The notes under the pieces were generated by a model. It saw nothing but the letters and a program-made list of their open reading frames with translations. It was not told the DNA's origin and ran no database searches. From Corylus avellana (taxonomy: Eukaryota > Streptophyta > Magnoliopsida > Fagales > Betulaceae), in NCBI RefSeq assembly GCF_901000735.1, contig NC_081544.1, positions 12,078,850 to 12,142,849 on the forward strand: a stretch of 64,000 nucleotides of DNA, written 5' to 3'. How positions within the stretch are numbered: position 1 is the first letter of the stretch; every line of letters starts with the position of its first letter. Made by a program: the position numbers and the translations under genes. Of this stretch, positions 34,748-45,502 are shown one piece after another.

Positions 34748-35537
34748 AGATTTTCAATTTATGCATGTTGCTTGTATAACTATGAGGATTGCTACAATTG
34801 ATTTCTGTTCTTCATATTAAATGCAATTGTTCTTAAATTCCAAAATTAATATTTGTGAAATTCTTCTCTTGTCTTAGAAAGTATTTTTACTTTTGTTGAT
34901 CTCAAATCATTCTTGTTTTCTGTGATTATGAGGATGATGGTTATACAATGGGTTTAATTGACATATGATCAAGAGGATTTGATAGGCCATGCCTCAGGAA
35001 GACGGATTGTACTACACCCTAATTTAGTGTAATTTAGGTAGACAGTCTGTACCAACCGAAGATGGGTTACACTTATTCATTAATTGTATGTATCCTGTTA
35101 AAGAATTTGATAATTTATACCTAGGGAAGACGGGTTGTACCGCATCTTAGTAGTTAAGTGGACGATCCATGCCAACCGAAGATAGATTATGCTTATTTTT
35201 TAATAAGGTAGTTTCTTGTTTATTTATAACATGCATAGAATGAATTTCTGGGATTAATTATGATTAGCCATTGTTGTGCGGATAGAGGTGAAGTTAATAC
35301 CCTACACTCTCTCTCTTATTTTAAATCTCTTTTATTTTCATGCATTTTACTTTTGAAGAAAATCAAATCAATTCTTTTTTTAATTAAGTTAATTTTAATC
35401 TTTCGAATTTTGATAATAAAACCCCTGCAGTCCTTGAGGTTCGACACCCTCTCTATAGCCGTATCCTACAAAGATTCGTCCTGTTGCGAGTGGTTATTTT
35501 TATAATTGATATTTTTGGTCACAAAAATACCACATCA
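34748..35537 (+). repeat. 3' LTR of the nested Athila-like element, right part
   Basis: This is the remaining 790 bp of the LTR, ending CCACATCA, followed by GTTAC (35538-35542), the right target duplication. The two parts sum to 1524 bp, close to the 1518 bp of the 5' LTR. The 129-base internal duplication is present. Confidence 0.92.
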
Positions 35538-36916
35538 GTTACGCTCAGAAGGAAGGAATTGACTATAACTAGGTGTTTTCTCTAGTTGTTAAACACTCTT
35601 CCATTCGTGTTTTATTGGCTTTGGTTGCCCAGTTTGATCTAGAGCTAGTGCAGCTAGATGTGAAAACTGCTTTCTTGCATGGGGACCTAGAAGAAGATAT
35701 TTATATGACTAAGCCAGATGGCTTTAAGGTTGTTGGTAAGGAAAATTTGGTCTGCAAACAGAATAGATCGCTGTATGGTTTGAAACAATCTCCTAGACAG
35801 TGGTATAGGTGATTTGATCAGTTCATGATGGGGCAAAAGTACACAAGAAGTCAATTTGATCACTGTGTGTATTTTCGCAAGCTACAAGATAGTACTTTCA
35901 TTTATTTACTTTTATATGTTGATGATCTGTTAATTGCATGTAAAAGTATTGTGGAGATTGATAGGTTGAAAACTCAGTTGAAAAATGAGTTTGAAATGAA
36001 AGACCTTGGAAAAGCCAAGAAGATTCTTGGTATGGAGATTACTCAAGAGAGGGCAAAGGCTATTGTTTGCTTAACTCAAAAACAATACTTGAAGAAGGTA
36101 TTGAAGCGTTTTGGTATGGATCATAATGCCAAACCTACAACTACCGCGTTAGCGCCGCACTTCAAGCTTAGCGCTGCTATGTCTCCGAGTACAGATGAGG
36201 ACGTGATCATATGTCTCATATGCCATAAGCTAATTTTGTGGGTAGTTTGATGTACGCTATGATGTGTACAAGGCCTGGCATTTCGCAAGCAGTTAGTATG
36301 GTGAGCAGATATATGCATGATCCAGGAAGAGGGCACTAACAAGGAGAGAAGTGGATTCTATGGTATATTCTAGGTACTATAGATGTTGGTTTGAAGTTTG
36401 AACGAGTTAACAGTGAACTTGATCAAATTTTAGTTGGTTATGTGGATTCGAACTATGATGGTGATTTGGATAAAAGGCGGTCTATGACAGGTTATGCTTT
36501 GCACTAGCCGGAGGACCAGTTAGCTGGAGGTCAACATTGCAAACTACAGTTACTTTGTCGACTACTAAAGCTGAATATATGGCAGTTGTTGATGCCATAA
36601 AGGAGGCAATTTGGTTACATGGTTTGATTGAGGACTTGGGTATTCTTTAGAAGTATGTGAAAGTTTTGTGTGATAGCCAGAGTGCTGTTCATTTGGTGAA
36701 GAACCAAGTTCATCATGCTCGAACAAAACACATTGATGTTCGTTTCCATTTTGTTTGTGAAATTATAGAAGAAGGAGACATTCTTCTTCAGAAGATTGGA
36801 ACTACAAATAATCTTGCAGATATGCTAACCAAAGTGGTTACTGGAGCTAAGTTCAAACATTGTTTGGGCTCAGCCAATATTAAGAAGATTTTAAGCATAT
36901 TGGGAGTGCAACAGTA
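35538..36916 (+). pseudogene. Copia reverse transcriptase and RNase H, inactivated
   Basis: This continues the copia pol from 20976: AQKEGIDYN, then VFSLVVKHSSIRVLLALVAQ, LDVKTAFLHGDLEEDIYM (the first catalytic Asp region), SLYGLKQSPRQWY, then LLYVDDLLIAC with an intact YVDD. RNase H follows with GYVDSNYDGDLDKRRSMTGY, a frameshift through the TKAEYMA segment, and KVLCDSQSAVHLVKNQVHHA, ARTKHIDVRFHF, DILLQKIGTTNNLADMLTK. The last frame ends at a stop at 36915-36917. Stops near 35571 and 35810 and frameshifts near 36200 and 36500 kill it. Confidence 0.88.
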
Positions 36917-36946
36917 AAGTAGAGAATATTCACCAAGGTGGAGAAT

Positions 36947-37495
36947 TGTTGAAAAACTAGCTCATAGTCAAAAGGAAAGACTTTGTTTCTCTTTGTCAAA
37001 CTTGTCATGCTCTTCATCTCCAAAGTACCACCAAATGAAGACTTTTCACCAAAGAAGTCTCTGCACCTAAGAGTTGTTGCCGCACCTAAGGGTACCCTCA
37101 CATGCCTACATTAACTCTTTAGTTTTTGTCTTTTTCAACATAAGAAGCAGCCACCGTTTTTGACTTCTTATTCTCTTGTACCTTATGGTTATAAATTGCC
37201 ATCGGATTTCACTACAAGAAAATAAGTTGAGAGTGCAGGAATAGAGCATTGTGTAAGAGCAAGAAATTGTGAGTTGAGAGACAAATATTTGGGCGTATTT
37301 AGGGATTTTGGTTTGTGAGTGATTAAACACTCTTTTGTGTTCTCCCATTTTGAATTAGTGAAATCTCTCTCTATTGTTGCATTGTGGACGTAGGCAAAAT
37401 GCCGAACCACGTAAATCTTGTGTTCTTGTTGTTATTTTGTTTATTTTACTTTAAACATTATATCATGTTTGTTCCGCTTGATTAATTGTGTGAGA
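36947..37495 (+). repeat. 3' LTR of the copia element
   Basis: After the RNase H stop comes 'caccaaggtggagaat', the usual copia polypurine tract, and then TGTTGAAAAACTAGC, the start of the LTR. The right end is uncertain: GAGATTCGCA near 37503 would end in CA, and text from another copia element begins immediately. No target duplication could be matched because the 5' LTR is missing. Confidence 0.65.
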
Positions 37496-38485
37496 GATTC
37501 GCATCCTTTTGCACAATAGCCTTGGTATATGTGGACGACATAATTTTAATTGGATCTTTAGCCATTGTCGTTGATGATCTCATTTGCTCTCTATCCCTTG
37601 ATTTTCCCATCAAGTATCTTGGCTCCTTGAATTTCTTCTTGGGTGTTGCAGCCCTCCTCTACAAGTCTTCATTTATCACAACAAAGATACATTGCTCACA
37701 TTCTTACTCTAACTAACATGCACTTAGCCCAACCCATCTCATCCTTAATGTCGGTAGTATCTCCTCTTAGCAAATTTGATGGAACTTCCATGGCTGATCC
37801 CACCCTCTACCGAAGCATAGTTGGTGCCTTACACTATCTCTCCATCACTCGCCCAGGTATAGCCTTTGCTGTGAACAAAGTGTCTCAATTCTCTCATGCA
37901 CCACATGATGTACATTGGACTACCATCAAGCGAATTCTCACATATTTGAAGCACACAATTTCTCATGGTCTCCTCGTTAGACCTAGCTCCTCCACTCAAT
38001 TAGTTGCCTTTTTTTTTTTTTTTTTTTTTTAATGCTGGGCTAGATGCCCTAGTGATAGAAATCCACCTCTGCTATTGCATTTTTCTTGGCTGTAATCTTC
38101 TCTCTTGGATAGCCAAAAAACAACCTACCGTTCCAATACAGAGTCTAAATATAAAGCCTTAGCCAATGCCACTGCTGAGTTGATTTGGATTCAATCTTTG
38201 TTATAGGAACTTGGGATTTTTCTCTCGGCTGCACCCATTCTCTATTGTGATATTATTGGTGCCACCTATTTAACTTCTAACCCTGTGTTTCATGGCCGCA
38301 CAAAACACATTGAAATTTATTATCATTTTGTGTGGGATCAGATGGCTAAAAAATCTCTTACTGTTAAATTTCTCTCTAGCAAAGATCAGTTGGCCGACGT
38401 TCTTACTAAGCCATTGGTAACTGCTCGTTTTACTTACCTTCATACTAACTTTAACATTTGTTCTCAATCGTTAGGATTGAGGGGG
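37496..38485 (+). pseudogene. Second copia element: reverse transcriptase end and RNase H
   Basis: A different copia lineage abuts the first. Its text starts inside the reverse transcriptase at ALVYVDDIILIGS (YVDD intact), with DFPIKYLGSLNFFLGV. A frame shift leads to DPTLYRSIVGALHYLSITRP and GIAFAVNKVSQFSHAPHDVH, a T run of 21 bases (38010-38030) interrupts it, and RNase H ends with GRTKHIEIYYHF, KSLTVKFLSSKDQLADVLTK and PLVTARF. The 5' half is missing. The coding is broken by at least two frameshifts and the T run. Confidence 0.8.
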
Positions 38486-38760
38486 AGTATTGAATTGAAT
38501 TCTTCAGTTACATGTAAGACCAAAGCTGCAGCTCAAGTTACACTATACCAAGTCAAATCACCATACCACGTCCCCCTTAAGTTTCGTTTTCTCTGTTCCT
38601 GTACAGAACTCCTTTCATTATTTGTATTTTAAATTCCTTGTAGTTTGTACATACCTTCTATATAAATAGAACTAAGAAACAAGTCCATTATGTGACACCA
38701 CCAAAAGATATTACTGTGTTTTTCATGTTTTTCACTTTATGCTATCTCTACAACTGAGCT
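38486..38760 (+). repeat. 3' LTR remnant of the second copia element
   Basis: TTGAGGGGGAGTATTG (about 38475-38490) is a typical copia polypurine tract and LTR start. 'tctatataaatagaac' near 38658 is a TATA box. The end lies somewhere before 38760 and is not sharp. Confidence 0.55.
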
Positions 38761-38833
38761 ACAAGTAGGTGTAATAAAGATTGAAAGGTTAATATTATGG
38801 TATTGACTATTGAACATTTATACACATTAATAC

Positions 38834-38837
<4 letters not shown>

Positions 38838-38869
<32 letters not shown>

Positions 38870-38870
38870 T
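38838..38870. repeat. AAT/ATT microsatellite
   Basis: A trinucleotide run of about eleven AAT units. Confidence 0.9.
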
Positions 38871-39046
38871 AGCTTGAAATACTGTAATTATTATAATGAT
38901 AAGAGTAAATATTAAAAAAAAAAAATCTTGTTTTGTTTCTATTGTTAACTTGAAGATCTTAATTCAATATGTAATGCCTCCGACTTTAATTAACTGGTAA
39001 TTAATTTGGTGCACCTTTCAATACCTTTTTACCAATACGTCCCAAG

Positions 39047-39289
39047 CAATGGCAGAACAAAAATTGAATAAATTTTTTAAAGAATATAACTTCTTTCTTT
39101 CTTTTTTTTTTTTCAATTTTCAAACACTTCAATTACAAACAAGTCTTCTCCTACTTAATATGAGCTCATTTAGAATTTGATTAGAAATCAATGAAATTAT
39201 TATTGCTCTCCATAATCTTAGGTAACTACAATTATATATTTATATAACTAAAATATGTAACAAAAACTATATATATTCATAAACTATTA
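39047..39289. mobile_element. Left-end fragment of a hAT-like element
   Basis: From CAATGGCAGAAC to 'aaactatta' this matches the first part of the element at 41331, apart from a deletion of about 45 bases after GGCAGAAC, and is nearly identical beyond it. The eight bases before it (GTCCCAAG) match ATCCCAAG, which follows the right end at 42815, at seven of eight positions. Confidence 0.6.
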
Positions 39290-39290
39290 T

Positions 39291-39471
39291 TTAAATATGA
39301 CTGTTTTTTTTTTTTTTTGGGAAAACATATTATGAATGAAGCAAGTCATTGCAGTAGCATGATAATACTGCAGTATGCCATGAACTCATGTATTAACCTG
39401 ATTGACATAATAAACAAGTCTCACAGTAATACATGTATCACATCTATATTCATCAGAGTCCAAATCAATGC
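39291..39471 (-). repeat. Degenerate LINE-tail-like block, copy 1
   Basis: It starts with 'aaatatgactg' and a T run (an A tail on the minus strand), then AT-rich text similar to 41139-41322. I read it as the end of a minus-strand non-LTR element, but no coding is left to prove this. Confidence 0.4.
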
Positions 39472-39603
39472 AACAGAAACTAATCATACTATCTGATCTA
39501 ACATATACATCTAGGTGAATAATGTTTACACAGAAAAGACTGACTATATAAAAGTGTCACAGGCAACACAAGCCATATACATCTAAGGGCAAGCTGTGAC
39601 GAC

Positions 39604-41125
39604 TGATAAGCGCCGAATGCTTTACATTCAAGCCCCTTAATTTGTATATGTTAATTCCTTAGCGTTTTTATTTGTTTGATTTTGTGTTGTTTTTGTGTTT
39701 CCAGGTTATAAATAAAGATGCAATTAATTTCATTGATTTTGGGCTTAAAAGCACACTTTGAGACGATTAAGCTTAGCCAATCATAACAGAGGACCTATAT
39801 GTTGTGGTTAAATTTAATCAAATAAAGGAAGGGATTAATTCGGAATTTCTCAAATTGGAGTCAAAATCGAATTTGATTCAAATTTGGATTCTGCATATGT
39901 CTCGGTATTTTGGCCATAACTTTCAGCTCAAACATCCGATTGAGGTGATTAAAGTGGCACTGGAAAGATAACTCAAGTTTCTACAAATCATTGTGAAATA
40001 TAATTTTCCTAATTCGGAGTGCCACAATGCCAAAATCGTCCTGTAAGATAGGAACCCAATTTTGGGCGAATCTTATTCCGATTTGGACTTAGGTTTTCTT
40101 TATCCTAATTGGACTTGGACTTAAATCTCCGAAATTTCTAGGATTACTAGGGCTTCTAGGACTCTTTTAAACCCTATAAATAGGCCTCTAATCATTGAGA
40201 AAGAAGACACACCGCTTCCTAGAGCTAGAAATCAGAAATTTGTCTTTGGAGCTTAGAAAATCATGAGCGGCTAAACCCCTTCGTGGGGTGTTGATGTAAC
40301 CCTATCCAAGCACAATGGTTTGATTGTATTTAATTTCTAGATTTTCAATTTATGCATATTGATTGTATAACTATGAGGATTGCTACAATTGATTTATGTT
40401 CTTCATATTAAATGCAATTGTTCTTAAATTCCAAAATCAATATTTGTGAAATTCTTCTCTTGTTTTAGAAAGTATTTTACTTTTATTGATCTCAAATCAT
40501 TCTTGTTTTCTGTGATTATGAGGATGATGGTTATACAATGAGTTTAATTGACATATGATCAATAGGATTTGATAGGCCATGCCTAGGGAAGACAGATTGT
40601 ACTACACCCTAGTTTAGTGTAATTTAGGTAGACAGTCCGTGCCAACCGAAGATGGGTTACACTTATTCATTGATTGTATGTATCCTGTTAAAAAATTTGA
40701 TAATTTATACTTAGGGAAGACAGGCCGTACCGCATCTTAGTGGTTAGGTGGACGATCCGTGCCAACCGAAGATATATTATGCTTATTCTTTAATAAGGTA
40801 GTTTCTTGTTTATTTATAGCATGCATAGAATGAATTTCTGAGATTAATTATGATTAACTATTGTTATGCGGATAGAGGTGAAGTCAATACCCTATACTCT
40901 CTCTCTTATTTTAAATCTCTTTTATTTTCATGCACTTTAGTTTTAAAAAAATCAAATCAAATATCTTTTTAATTAAGTTAATTTTAATCTTTCGAATTTG
41001 ATAACAAAACCCCTGCAGTCCTTGAGGTTCGACACTCTCTCTATAGCCGTATCCTACAAAGATTCGTCCTATTGCGAGTGGTTATTTTTATAATTGATAT
41101 TTTAGGTCACAAAAATACCACATCA
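39604..41125 (+). repeat. Solo Athila-like LTR (long subtype)
   Basis: The 1522 bp LTR starts TGATAAGCGCCGAATG and ends ATACCACATCA, flanked on both sides by ACGAC (39599-39603 and 41126-41130). A lone LTR with a matching target duplication is the product of recombination between the two LTRs of a complete insertion. It contains the TATA-like 'cctataaatagg' near 40175 and the 129-base internal duplication. Confidence 0.95.
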
Positions 41126-41138
41126 ACGACCCGCTTGA

Positions 41139-41322
41139 TTAAATATGACTATTTTTTTTTTTTTTTTTTGAAAACATATCATGGATGAAACGAATTGTTG
41201 CAGTGGCATGGCAATACCGCAATATGCCATGAACTCACGCATTAACCTAGTTCACATAATAAACAAGTCTTTATAGTAATACATGTATCATATCTATGAT
41301 TCATCAGAGTCCATATCAATGC
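41139..41322 (-). repeat. Degenerate LINE-tail-like block, copy 2
   Basis: Same block as 39291-39471 with a T run after 'aaatatgact' and shared words such as ATGCCATGAACTCA and 'aataaacaagtct', with several substitutions. It lies directly left of the hAT-like element, whereas copy 1 lies directly right of the hAT fragment. Confidence 0.4.
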
Positions 41323-41330
41323 GTTCCAAG

Positions 41331-41427
41331 CAGTGGCAGAACCAGGATTTCAGGTCAAAGTGGGCAAAATTAAAAAAAATCAAATTGAACAAAAATTGAA
41401 TAAATTTTTTAAAGAATATAACTTCTT

Positions 41428-41458
<31 letters not shown>

Positions 41459-42815
41459 CAATTTTCAAACACTTCAATTACAAACAAGTCTTCTCCTACT
41501 TAATATGAGCTCATTTAGAATTTGATTAGAAATCAATGAAATTATTATTGCTCTCCATAATCTTAGGTAACTACAATTATATATTTATACAACTAAAATA
41601 TGTAACAAAAACTATATATATTCATAAACTATTAATTTAAAACTTCAATCTAAATATAGAAGTTTAATCAATGTAACATTTTGATGACATACCTCTCAAG
41701 CTCATAAAAAAATAACTAAGCATTTGATTTGAATTATTGAATGCTTGAAGTTATAAGAAGAAATCGTAAATCACAATTTGTTGAATTGTTTAACGGCTTC
41801 TGAAGAATGACAATCAACGAAGCAATTGTAAATCAATGTTTTAAAAATTAGGAAAAAAAAAAGTAAAATCATTCACTATGATTTACCAATATAATTTGCA
41901 ATTAGCTTATTATCATATCAAAATTAACTCAAAGGTTCTTGAGATATGCTAAAAATCTATTTACTCCCTACAATCAAATTTTGTCCACTAATTTAATAGA
42001 TATTCCAATACTCTAATACGTTAGAAACAATAAAATTGTAACATGTGTCATATTTAAGTCATGTCACACTAACCAAATCTATTAAGTCAGTAGACATTGT
42101 TTGACTGTAAAAAGTAAATTATTTTTCTGGTATACCTCAAGGACTTTTGAATTCATTTTGATACCGTAGAGAATTAATTGTAATTCAGGTAAACCATAAA
42201 AAATGATTTTACAATTTTTCCCTAAAATTCAAATACATTCCTAACTAAGTTTAAACCAGTCAGTTTTTTTAAAAATTAAACCCTTGTAATGTTGTAAGTT
42301 GTAGCTTGTTTAGGCATTCGGATTTTGTCAATTGGCCTTCTCACCAAACGTAGTGGTTTGTCAAATAGTTTGTTGGTATTTTTTTTTTCTTTCTAAGTTT
42401 CCCTAGTGTAGGCACGTTATGCTTTCTTTTTTTTTTTTTTCTAAGGCGCATTATGTGTAATCGATAGTTCAGAGGAATTAGTTAGACGGAGTGTGTTAGG
42501 TCATTTAAAACGTTTGTTTGGTAAACACAAAGCTTAAAATGGTGCCTTTTTTTTTTTTTTTACAAAAGATTAAAACATCGTCTTCAACGTTTGTCATCTT
42601 CAACCTCTGTCTAACCTAATTCTAAAATGCCTGAAAGTTGAAACAATGACAGAATGTAGCCTATAAATTTGTTCTCTTGAAAAATATTTGGTCATTGATG
42701 AATATCTGTAGGTGGGCAAACATGGCATCTGAGAAAATTTTATTGGGGGTACGGAGAATTTTTTGAAGGTGAGGGGGAGCATTTCACCCTCCTCGACCCC
42801 CTCCCTCCGCCCCTG
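41331..42815. mobile_element. hAT-like non-autonomous element
   Basis: The left end CAGTGGCAGAACCAGGATTT and the right end ...CCCTCCCTCCGCCCCTG are imperfect inverted repeats, of a type (CAGTGGCGGAGCCAGGA) often seen in plant hAT elements. The flanks are GTTCCAAG and ATCCCAAG, six of eight matching, fitting an 8-base target duplication that has drifted. The 1485 bp interior is AT-rich and has no transposase. Confidence 0.6.
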
Positions 42816-43010
42816 ATCCCAAGGAATAACTAAGACCCTCATCAGAGGGCAAATATTAAAAACCCAATTAAAAGGCAGTCGTAACTAACAATACTAAATA
42901 ATAATAACTATAGCAAAAACTTAAAATTTCATAACACAACATAATATAATATAGCGCAAGCATATATAGTCATCAATTGTCTCGTTCTAGGACTAATCAT
43001 GAAGTCAAAT

Positions 43011-43270
43011 ATCTTTTTTTTTTTTTTTGTTGAATCGGAAATATCATTAATCAAATAGATTCTTGCATGGCAAGTACACGTGGAACATTACATGTAGGAA
43101 AATCTGTAGTCCATAGAAATTCTGAGGACAGCGTTAAGGCATATTTGGCAAGAGAATGAGCCTCCACATTAGCTTGACGGTGAGCATGAGAAATTTTCCA
43201 GTCCATCAATGTAGACAACTGCTGTTTAGCTTCCTGCACCATAACTCCATAGCTACCAAGTTACAATCGA
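43011..43270 (-). pseudogene. LINE 3' end: RNase H C-terminus and A tail
   Basis: On the minus strand from about 43250 the frame reads VQEAKQQLSTLMDWKISHAH, then RQANVEAHSLAKYALTLSSE and a stop at 43051, the end of a plant non-LTR RNase H (RVT_3) domain in which the H-x-x-R-x-A-N-x-x-A-x-x-L-A signature is kept. A T run (43013-43028) marks the A tail. It is strongly 5'-truncated. The target duplication could not be found. Confidence 0.8.
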
Positions 43271-45502
43271 GCAGCTGATGTATGAGTCCACGGTCTCAGT
43301 AAGTATAGATAGTACTGACTTTTCCAATGAGCCAACCTCCCACCACTACATAAATTTATAATAATGGCTACATAGACATAATTGATAGAGTAAACACCGT
43401 AATCTTGGGAGTCATTTGAAAACGAATTAATTAGTTGTGGATGTATATGTATACACATACAAACACATCTAATTCATACTTCTATACATTATATAGCTCA
43501 GATATACCCATAAGCGTGTAGTCACTATTTTAGGTGAACACATGATCATAAGCATATCCAAGCAATAAAACGTATAGTACAAGTTATCACGTGCATTCTA
43601 GCTGTAACGCTATACATATGATCGGTTACATCTCCCACCACATATGCATATTGATATATTTAACATAAAAATCATCATAAAAACATCATACGCAAAACCA
43701 TACGTCACAATATCCAAATGCTTCGTTACATCTCCTGCCACATATGCATACTATTATGTCTAGCTAAATCTCACCCAAAACAAATCATCATCATCATATG
43801 ACATTATGCCATACTTGCTCATACTTCATCGTTATCATATACATAACTTTCATGCCATTCTACTTCTTCATCGGTACTTATTACCATAATTGTGCAATTC
43901 TACTTCTACATCGGTACCTGTAATGCCCCTGGATATTTAATACAAAACAATGATTAAATTATGTGCGCCGCCCACACACTTGTTTACTTTCGTAAACAAG
44001 TCCCAAGAAATCTAACTATAACTCACCAGAATAAATTAATAAGGGTAAAGTCGCGTCTTGCTCCGCCAATGCATTTTAATTAATGATGTAAAGAGGTATG
44101 ATAAGACAAAAATGCCCCTATAAATTTTTCAATAAGACAAAAATATCCCTATAAATTAAAAAAAAATGATTTTTTTTTTAAAACGAAAAATTTTAATTTA
44201 AAAATAATATTTTTTTAAAACAAAAATTTTATTTTATTTTTAAAAACGGAAATTTTTATTTTTTAAAAAAACTATTTTTATTTTTTTTAGTTTTAAAAAA
44301 CAAAAAATTTCATTTTATTAAGCGATTTTTTTTTTTTAAAAACGTAAATTTTTATTGAAATAAAATTATAAAACAAGAATAAAATAAAATAACGAAAATT
44401 TTCAATTTTTATATAAAAAAAAATCGAAATTTTTTTGTAATAAAATTGATTTTAAAAAAGAAAAAATTGGCCAAGTTTGGATTTGTTTTTTTTCTTTTGT
44501 TGGTTAGTTTTAGGTTTTTTCCAGAAGTTTTAGTATTTTTGTTTATATTTTACTAAGGGTAATTTTGTCATTGGGGGGAACATTGATAATTTTTGGTAGT
44601 TTGGGGGGGACATTGGCAATTGAGTGGTAGTTTGAGGGGGTTATGTAGACTTTTTCCAATTAATAAAAAATAATAAATTTAGGAGTTATGGTAGAAAATC
44701 CATGTCAACTATTGGTCATCGAATATTATTGGTCAACACCCAATGGTCTTTGATTTGGTCATCGTACGTTTAGTGTAGTCCTTGGTCAAACGTTCACACT
44801 AAGGTTAACATCAAATGTTCAGTGATCCCCTACTGAACATTCATCTAGAGGCAAAAATAAGGTTTGTTTGCTTGTTTTCTTGAAATAACAATGGTCTTTA
44901 AAACATTGCAAGTGATGTTGGTTTTATAAAATATTTACCAAAGATATCTATTTTCTTAATGGCTGGGATTGGGTTTTAAAGTTTTAGGGCATCACAACAA
45001 CCCAGTACCATATTTGTGCAATTCTTCATTCTCATCTTCATCATTTAGTGCCATATCGTTCAGGTCATGTTCATGCTCATGCTATTAAATCTATGAACTC
45101 ATATACTAATTATAACACATATCATAAAAGTCATGGATTAAGATGATTCAATAGACATCCTAACCTTCTGCATTATAAATCTATGACTTTTAAATCCTAT
45201 GCTGACTCGAATAAAAGAAGGGTGAGTTAAATCTTGTGTTTTGTTAACATTTTTTTTTTTTTTTTGTTTCAAGTTGATGTGTTAACTTTTGAATGGTGGG
45301 CATAAAATTATTTATTTGTGCCAAGACCGCATTAAAGTTATTCTCTAACACAATTGGTAGTTTGAGAGTCTGAAGGAATAAGTGTAATTTTTTCATTATT
45401 TTTTATTTATTTCTGATTTGGGTCCTTGGCGGTGCATGTTAAGTAGATAGCACCTTCAACATCCAAAGAAACCCATCTTGTTGGTAACAAAACAAGGGCC
45501 CA
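43271..45502. other. Spacer and upstream region of the CxxC gene
   Basis: No gene is supported. Parts of 44170-44460 are almost only A and T with homopolymers. The short repeated phrase 'catctcc-accacatatgcata' occurs at 43630 and 43733, giving an approximately 100-base tandem repeat. 'ttggggggaacattg' near 44572 and 'ggggggacattgg' near 44604 look like the end of a repeat. The last 100 bases are likely the promoter and 5' UTR of the next gene; no clear TATA box was seen. Confidence 0.45.

Larger units (their letters stand above)
20977..35537 (+). mobile_element. Athila-like element nested in copia and split by a Mutator element
   Basis: The ends are TGATAAGCGCC and CCACATCA, flanked by GTTAC at 20972-20976 and 35538-35542. 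After removing the Mutator insertion and its duplicated 9 bases the element is about 6.3 kb: 5' LTR, altered tRNA-Asp primer site, leader, decayed gag, a junction that skips the polymerase, 3' non-coding module, polypurine tract and 3' LTR. Over about 340 bases compared by eye the two LTRs differ at roughly 12 positions. The element had lost its reverse transcriptase by internal deletion, so if the deletion came first it must have been moved by another copy. Confidence 0.92.
17113..37495 (+). mobile_element. Ty1/copia retrotransposon split by nested insertions
   Basis: Coding fragments in copia order (gag, protease, integrase, reverse transcriptase, RNase H, 3' LTR) run along the plus strand but are separated by later insertions: an inverted Athila LTR at 17469-18985 and an Athila element at 20977-35537. 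Reading across the second insertion restores continuity at the conserved VTKGY / AQKEGIDYN stretch of the reverse transcriptase region, with GTTAC duplicated. No 5' LTR is visible to the left. Stops and frameshifts are frequent and catalytic residues are lost, so the element is an old host for the other insertions. Confidence 0.88.
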
